Source of the DNA: Haplomitrium mnioides
Taxonomy: Eukaryota; Marchantiophyta; Haplomitriopsida; Calobryales
Assembly (NCBI GenBank): GCA_049999725.1
Contig: JBNGIS010020429.1
Span: forward strand, 1 to 25,521
Reading direction: 5' to 3'
DNA: 25,521 nucleotides
The notes beneath the pieces are model-generated. The model worked only from the letters and a program-made list of their open reading frames with translations. It ran no database searches and had not been told where the DNA came from. Position numbers and translations under genes: made by a program. Below, piece after piece: positions 19,879 to 25,521 of this stretch. Within the stretch, counting starts at the first letter, position 1. Every line of letters starts with the position of its first letter.

Positions 19879-21053
19879 TGTGAAGGCATGAGATGGTTTG
19901 AGAGAATTTTAATAAGATTAGAGCCCTGTCATAGAATGGGATGCATTTTGATAAAGTATGGAGAAGACTTAGAAGTTATTAGGAGAAACTTAGATTTGAT
20001 CGGTTTTCTTTAATATGTGTAGAATTGAGTATAGAGTAAATTTTGTTCTTATTAGAAATGTTTAGAAGCTGATATTTTATACAGAGATATAATAGTGCTT
20101 AAGTAATTAGTACCAATTTACAGAAGTGAAAAATCTCTTGTAAATCGGAAGTTATAACCGGTCAAAGTTACAAAAGTGAGCTGCGGAAAAGTCAAAACAG
20201 AGAGTATCTACAAATTAGAAAATACAAATATTATTATATGGGTAGAAATCTTACTTGACAAGCTTTCCAACAAGGTATAGTACAGGCAAATTGACTTAGT
20301 ATTAATGATTTTATAGAGATTCTTTTATAATAGACTAAAGAGGAGAAAAGTCAAGAAAAGTCAATTTGTTCTTTGACTTATTCTTTGAGGGAATCTCAAA
20401 GTATCATCTTAGGAATTGTTTGTAGGGACAAATACAAGGTAGAAAAGTCTTGGACCAATTGTTGAGATTCTTTGACAAGAGAAGCTCCAAATGAGAAGCT
20501 TCTTCTTGAAGAAGAAAACAAAAGGTGGAGATACTTGAGGAGCACTTGTAGGAATTAATAATTAGAGAGATAACCACCATAGATTCTTTACCTAGGGTGA
20601 TAGAATATTTAGTTTTACTCCTAGTAACTATCTAAACTAGTATATAAAGAGGAGGAGAAGAGAGGAGAGGAGGTAGAGCTTGAGTTTTAGAGTGGGTTTT
20701 TCATTTGGAGATTTTAGATTTGAGAGTTGTGAGAGACCTTTGGAGAAGCGCTTGGAGGAGCTCTTGGAGGAGCTACTTTGAAGACTCATTGGAGGGCAAG
20801 CACTTGAGGAGTAGTCTTTCATAGAGTGAGGAGTGTGTTGAGAGTTAGAAGGGTGAGAGCAAGAGTGATTTGTGTGAGAGCATTTTGAGTAAAGAGTGAG
20901 GATTTCACAATATTTTTGTCTTGAGTATTCTTTCTTTGTAGATTTTGTTGTGTATTGATGATTGCAGCCACACTTCAACCCACCTCTCATATTCAATGTG
21001 CACTCAACATCAAAGTCACATGAGGAGAAACCGGCGAAGCCTCTAACTTCATA
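19879..21053 (+). mobile_element. Solo LTR, family S, copy 2
   Basis: It begins TGTGAAGGCATGAG and ends AACTTCATA (terminal CA decayed to TA). It is flanked by identical GTAC at 19875-19878 and 21054-21057, a 4-bp target duplication. The copia RNase H frame is cleanly split at this point (PVFH on one side, KHIE on the other), which proves insertion. It is 1175 bp and carries about 90 bp near 20140-20240 that copy 1 lacks. It has no internal element sequence, hence a solo LTR. Confidence 0.92.
20641..20649 (+). promoter_or_regulatory. TATA box of solo LTR copy 2
   Basis: TATATAAAG lies at the position equivalent to 6535-6543 in copy 1 and is followed by a purine-rich GAGGAGGAGAAGAG run. Confidence 0.55.
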
Positions 21054-21057
21054 GTAC

Positions 21058-22380
21058 ATGAAAAACTGGATTGTTAGCCAACTGAATATTGTTGATGTTG
21101 TCGTAATGAGCCTTCATTGGTTCTTGTACTTTGACAACCAAGTCTTGCAAAAGCTTTAATAACTACATTACCTCACAGGTGGTCATGGTTGCCCTCTTGT
21201 ATTTGGCATTTGTTCTTGATAGTATAACTGTAGGTTGCTTCTTGTTGGTCCAAGCTATTCCAACATTACCAAATGAAAAAACAAAACCACTTGTGGACCT
21301 CATATCACTGGCACTTCTTGTCTAATTTGCATATGCGAAACCAACAAGCTGAAGTTTGAAGATGTTGTTATAAAATAGCCCATACTGAAGTGTAGATTTT
21401 ACTTATCAAAGAATTCAACGCATTGCATCCAAATGTGGCTTCTTTGGTACTTAGATAAACTAACTTACTAGAACTACAACATAACTCAAATCTGGTCTAG
21501 TGATGGTGATGTAGATCAGGCTGCCTACTATTTTTCTGAACCCAATTGGATCTTCAATCAACTCTCCTTTGTGACCAATCAGTTTGGTATTATGATCTAA
21601 GGGAGTTGCACAATTGGTTTGCAACTTGTCATGCCATATCTAGCCAGCATATCCAAGGCATACTGCCTTTGTACCATGCTCTGTTTTTATCACCTCAATG
21701 CCAAGAAAATGTTTGAGCTCACTAAGATCCTTCATATCAAATTTCTATTGCAACAATTTTTTAGCTTCAGCAATATCTTGCTCACTCCCTCTTGTCATAA
21801 TTAGATCACCTACATAAATGAGAATGATCATAATACCTTTCTCTATTTTCCTTACATATAGAAAATAATGTTCATCTCACACTTTCAAGCCCACCGAAAC
21901 AAGATATTCGTATATCTTGTTAGACCATACTCGAGGTGTTTGCTTCAACTCATGTAGAGCCTTCTTCAACTTACATAGTTGATTTGAATGCTCTAGATCA
22001 ACAAAACCATGTGGTTGTACCATGTACACCTCCTCTTCAAGCTACCCATGTAGAACTGCGTTTTTCATATCCATTTGTTGTAAAGTTCACTTTTTTGTTG
22101 CAACCGATGCAATAATTGCCCGAACAATTGTTATTCTTGCTATAGGGCTCAAAGTCTCCTCATAATCTATCCCATGATTTTGAGAATATTCCTTGGCCAC
22201 TAACCTCGCTTTGAACCTTCCTATATTGCCATCTTTGCTCCTCTTTAGTTTGTAGACCCATTTGCATCCAATGGCTTTCTTCCCTTCAAGCAAGATGACT
22301 AACTCCCAAGTTTGATTTTTGTGAAGAGCCTCCATCTCTTCTATCATAGCAAATAGAAAATTACCATCTGTTGTCCCCTA
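21058..22380 (-). pseudogene. Ty1/copia reverse transcriptase and RNase H, broken and 5'-truncated
   Basis: The RT start is well preserved at 22347-22087: MIEEMEALHKNQTWEL, KKAIGCKWVYKLKR, FKARLVAKEYSQ, GIDYEETLSPIA. It then runs through shifted frames with LKKALHELKQTPRVW, the active-site block IYVGDLIM near 21805-21816 (family YVDD, so one catalytic Asp is lost), LKHFLGIE, and GSLIYITITRPDLSY. The RNase H part has STSGFVFSFG, then TTCEVM and NNIQLANNPVFHV at the solo-LTR junction. Integrase, protease and gag are absent upstream of about 22380. Multiple stops; a truncated fossil. Confidence 0.9.
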
Positions 22381-22399
22381 CAACATCAACAACTACTAC

Positions 22400-22806
22400 T
22401 TTGAACCAAGAACCGCTACTGAGGTTCTGTTTCATTTGACGTTCACAAAAACCAATTTTCAACTTTTAGCATAAAAAAACATCAATTTGACAATGTAACA
22501 TTTTTTTACCAAAAAAAGTTTTTTTTTTTACATTGAGATTGCTTATGTCACGTACGAATTCTTATTAAAAATATATATTTTAATGAGAATTTCATCAAAA
22601 TTGCCTTTACAATTTCTTCTTTAAAAAGGACAAGTATCAACAAACAATATATACACTAAACATATAAGAAAATTGTTTTTAAATATTTTCAAAATAAAAA
22701 ATAATACTTTTAAATTCAAAATTGATCAAAACATTCAAATTTTATTGGAAATATATAGAATTAAAAAAGATGCGCTAAAACACGCAAGAACTTTGGACTA
22801 TAGTTT
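22400..22806. other. AT-rich stretch with imperfect palindrome
   Basis: No gene is seen. Poly-T and poly-A runs dominate. An imperfect palindrome lies at about 22555-22593, GAATTCTTATTAAAA against TTTTAATGAGAATTTC around an ATATAT centre. Confidence 0.5.
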
Positions 22807-23145
22807 TAAAGCATATGCACGCAGGGTCTGCTAAAGCTGTAAGGCACTTGGAATAGTGAAGCTCATGGGATGCAAGAGCTTTGAAAAAAAACCCTAAGGT
22901 GCATGCGCACAAGGATTTATTGAAGTCGTCGTGTGAGAAGAATGTTGAAGCCCATGCACGCATGGACTACTGAAGCCAATGTGTGCAGGGACAGCTAAAG
23001 CCCAGGCACGCTTGGTTTGCTAAGGCTCATACGTATATAAACTACTAAAGCCTTTGCAAGCATGGACTCTTGAAGTTTATTAGCATAGGGGCGGCTTAAT
23101 CCCTTATGTTAAGAGAATGCTGAAACTCAAAATTGAAGAAAACTT
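22807..23145. repeat. 25-bp minisatellite, about 13 units
   Basis: Units start every 25 bp at 22807, 22832 and 22857, then one 39-bp unit at 22882 with about 14 extra bases, then 22921, 22946, 22971, 22996, 23021, 23046, 23071, 23096 and 23121. Each begins TRAAGC or a close variant. The best-kept core is GCACGCATGGAC, clearest in the unit 22946-22970. Divergence rises towards both ends, as in an old array. Units are contiguous with no spacers, so it is not a CRISPR. Confidence 0.92.
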
Positions 23146-23335
23146 GTACACAAATCCAAATAAAAAGAAACGTTGTTAATTTTTAAGGAAAAAAAATACA
23201 TTTTGTTCAAAAATCATTTAAAGAAAAAAAATACTTAATAAATCCGATTTGAAATGCATTAGAAAAAAAAACCAATCACAAAATATTTGTTAAAACAAAT
23301 ACTTTATTATATTTGAAAAATACATCAACCTATTG
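23146..23335. other. A-rich spacer
   Basis: Sequence dominated by poly-A runs between the minisatellite and the coding-like region. Nothing else is recognised. Confidence 0.5.
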
Positions 23336-23339
23336 CTAC

Positions 23340-23972
23340 AGCTTCTGCTGTATCCTCCTTAGGAGAAATGGTCTCATCTAAATCAATGGATTGAGAAGGT
23401 TCGGCTCTTGTAGTTGCAAGAGAATCTTGCCGAGACTTTCCAGTCCCAAAAAATCACAACAGAATCACCAAATGCACCTCCAGCACCAGGAGGAACATGC
23501 TCCTTGTGGTACACATATATTATCTACGATTTGGTCATATCGGATGGCAAAGAAGCCATTGTCAAAACTCTCTAAGGAAAATACATAGATTGACATCTAT
23601 CATATTCCATGACGATGTAATTTTGCATCAGCTTTAAAGCACAAACAAGGCATATGTTAGACCTAGAGCAAAGATCTAAAATCAAATCTTGCTCTGTTGA
23701 TTAATGGTCAATGAAAAAATTGTACAAAACATGAGGCTTTTGGCATACATTCACAAAAGCATTATCTCTTAGATGTTTGAGCTTCGCTGACACAATAGGG
23801 CAGCTGAACACACCCCGCATAATTTGTCAACGACGACCACTGGCATCATCAACTTGCAAGTTGAAGAGCTTCATGCTCTTCTTGCCCTCCTTGGTCCAGT
23901 AGCTCACAATCAAGTACTCGTGAGCGTGAGCAATTCTTGGACCATCAGAATGATGAATATTGCTTTTGTCCC
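23340..23972 (-). pseudogene. Unidentified coding-like stretch, minus strand, broken
   Basis: I do not recognise the family. On the minus strand a run of 46 open codons starts just after a splice-acceptor-like TTTATTACTACAG ending at about 23972. It reads NIHHSDGPRIAHAHEYLIVS, then WTKEGKKSMKLFNLQVDD, then a stop (23831). After it come plausible protein-like pieces: CPIVSAKLKHLRDNAFVNVC, QKPHVLYNFFIDH, and near 23500-23440 HKEHVPPGAGGAFGDSVV. The composition (few stops, balanced residues) looks like real protein, unlike the surrounding AT-rich DNA. Stops between the pieces mean either several exons or, more likely, a decayed gene copy or transposon ORF. Confidence 0.4.
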
Positions 23973-24061
23973 TGTAGTAATAAAAGCAAACATATTAGAC
24001 ACTTGAAAGATAGTGTAGGAAAACTAAACAAAATAAACTAAAATACAAAAAAATCAAAAAA

Positions 24062-24360
24062 GAAACTACCAAATGTCATGGTTGATGGCACATCAAACCT
24101 CCAAAAGAGCATCCCTGACAATGCCAAATTATTGCAAAGAATGGATTGTTACAAAAGACCAAAAATCAGAAGTTATAATTGCCTCAAAAGAAGAAACCAT
24201 ATCAAAAATTTCATCTTTGGTAAAGGGTTCGAAATCATCTTGCTTGCATTCTTTTAAGGCTATAGTTGTAAGGAATATCTACAATTGCCAAAGTGAAACA
24301 TCTGGGTTTCACAAATCCCTTCAACTTACAACATTTGCCTCCCCATGGTCTTGAAGAACT
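24062..24360 (-). pseudogene. Second piece of the unidentified minus-strand coding-like region
   Basis: Reading down from about 24260 gives KECKQDDFEPFTKDEIFDMV, then SSFEAIITSDFWSFVTIHSL, a stop, FGIVRDALLEV, a stop, and CAINHDI. It lies upstream of and in the same orientation as the stretch at 23340-23972, separated by about 90 bp of AT-rich sequence that could be a former intron. Two in-frame stops suggest a pseudogene. The family is not recognised. The plus-strand ORF over the same bases is judged a shadow. Confidence 0.35.
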
Positions 24361-24636
24361 CTTTCAGTGGGAGAGGTAGCAACATCATTTTTTTGCCTTG
24401 ACTTCCACTCTCTAGCTTTCTAGCAATGAAGCAGACAAGAAGGAGAGTAAGATACAAGTGTGAGGGTTTGGTCTTGATCTTCTAGGGCTTCCTAGACTCC
24501 TGATCTTTTTTGCTATTTGGAAAGTGCTGCCAATTTTTCGGCAAGCTGCCATTTAAACGTTTTGTCCTCATGTACAAAGCAAAAACAAAAAAAATCAGAG
24601 GAGGCAAGAAAAAACAAAATGTAGACTCTAAAAAGG
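24361..24636. other. Spacer without recognised features
   Basis: Mixed sequence ending in an A-rich run (about 24580-24640). No gene or repeat family is seen. Confidence 0.4.
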
Positions 24637-24785
24637 AAAAGTATGCAAGCAGGGACTCTCAAGTCCATCTCAACATAAACTTTAGAGTCCTTGCTAGCAA
24701 ATAATTTAAAGTCAATCTCAAGTCAATGCGCGCATGGAGTTGAGTGTCCATGCGTACATGGAGTTCAATATCCAGGTGTCGCTCC
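24637..24785. repeat. 22-24 bp degenerate minisatellite related to the 25-bp array
   Basis: About six degenerate units can be laid out, such as TATGCAAGCAGGGACTCT, CAATGCGCGCATGGAGT and TGTCCATGCGTACATGGAGT. The core CATGC-N-N-N-CATGGA resembles the core of the array at 22807-23145 (CATGCACGCATGGAC), suggesting common origin. Confidence 0.65.
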
Positions 24786-25521
24786 CCTGTTTCGGTCCTT
24801 AACCTTTTCAGGCCCTGTTTTGATGCAAGGGAGGGCAGATTTACGGGCCTTCAGGTTCTTTTCTGAGATGGCCCCTCGCCAGTTACCACTTTCAGGCCCT
24901 AAGGACTCTCCTTCTCCTTACAGGCCTGTTGTGCTTCTTTCTCTCTTCTTCCTTACTCACTCAAGTTAGCCATTCATACCATCCACACAGGTCCACATTC
25001 ATTTATACCCAGCCAGCTTGTGTGTGATTCTTCCTCTTTATTCTTAGGGCCCAATGACTTAGGCCTTGCCACCTTATTTGTGCTTGGGCAGAATGGTGCT
25101 GGTGACCTGCACAGCTGAACACACCACAGCCCTGGACTCCCCCTCTCAGGGTGGTCACAGGTCTGATACAACTAATCCTAACTATCCTAACATGCTAAGC
25201 TGCACTAATCCTAACTAACTCCTAACTAGGCAAATAGGATCAGGAACAGAGAGCATTCACCCCCAGGATACCAGACTTGTGTCAAGGGATTGGACTCCCC
25301 CTTCAAGCGTGTTCCCAGGGTCTGCTCAGCTGATCTGATGTCCACTAATCTAAGAATTCAAGGGGACACACATGCAGAAATGCAATCTAGCTACACATAT
25401 ATAAACATCACATTTACACAATGTACAGGAGAAAACAGAGTCCTTGAAGGCCCTCTGGAACTCTAACTATTTATGCTTCCCTTATGAGTCCCGCTGCCTT
25501 ACAACTGCAGCCCAGCAACCC
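24786..25521. other. Less AT-rich terminal segment, unassigned
   Basis: Composition changes from AT-rich to mixed. Short phrases recur: TTTCAGGCCCT at about 24807 and 24890, GGACTCCCCCT at about 25135 and 25288, and ACTAATCCTAACTA near 25171 and 25205. A TATATAAA lies near 25397. It may be part of an LTR or another repeat cut by the window edge. No coding sequence is supported. Confidence 0.4.

Noticed and set aside
22807-23145. CRISPR-like periodic repeats
   Set aside because: Units are directly adjacent 25-mers without spacers, degenerate, and in a plant-type context: a minisatellite.
23801-25125. Shared 14-mer CAGCTGAACACACC at about 23802 and 25116
   Set aside because: Too short and isolated; no flanking similarity, so probably chance.

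Overview
The window looks like nuclear DNA of a land plant, probably a seed plant with a large, repeat-rich genome. It has one spliced housekeeping gene with GT-AG introns, surrounded by layers of decayed LTR retrotransposons that carry plant-type tRNA primer sites (initiator-Met and Asp-like). I saw no bacterial operons, CRISPR array, rRNA or tRNA gene. The species cannot be fixed from sequence alone; a gymnosperm or similar large genome is only a guess.

Layout. Positions 1-8812 form a large inverted repeat: a long LTR in plus orientation (1-3462, left edge outside the window) and the same LTR in minus orientation (8812-4454). Their U5 ends face each other across about 1 kb of leader and gag sequence with a tRNA-Asp-like primer site. 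A 1.08 kb solo LTR (family S) sits in the right arm. Positions 8905-12736 are a minus-strand Ty3/gypsy element: 5' LTR, tRNA-iMet primer site, gag, protease, RT, RNase H and truncated integrase, all decayed. Positions 12870-14894 are the 3' part of a second element of the same gypsy family in plus orientation (integrase then 3' LTR), cut by another minus-oriented LTR.

Positions 15274-17502 hold a complete eight-exon gene for the exosome core subunit RRP43 (322 codons plus stop after splicing), the only convincingly functional gene here. Its start codon is about 380 bp downstream of a gypsy LTR. Positions 17503-19318 are 3' flank and intergenic DNA with small local duplications.

Positions 19319-22380 are a minus-strand Ty1/copia remnant (RT, RNase H, 3' LTR). 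It is split by a second family-S solo LTR with a 4-bp target duplication, and its polypurine tract/LTR junction is tandemly triplicated. Positions 22400-25521 are AT-rich and then mixed DNA. They hold a 25-bp minisatellite, a related 22-24 bp array 1.5 kb further on, and between them a broken minus-strand coding-like stretch of unknown identity.

The elements do not act as a pathway. They are a nested insertion record around one essential RNA-processing gene. The most unusual structures are the U5-to-U5 inverted long LTR pair (a possible long-hairpin RNA source), the paired minisatellites, and the triplicated PPT/LTR junction.
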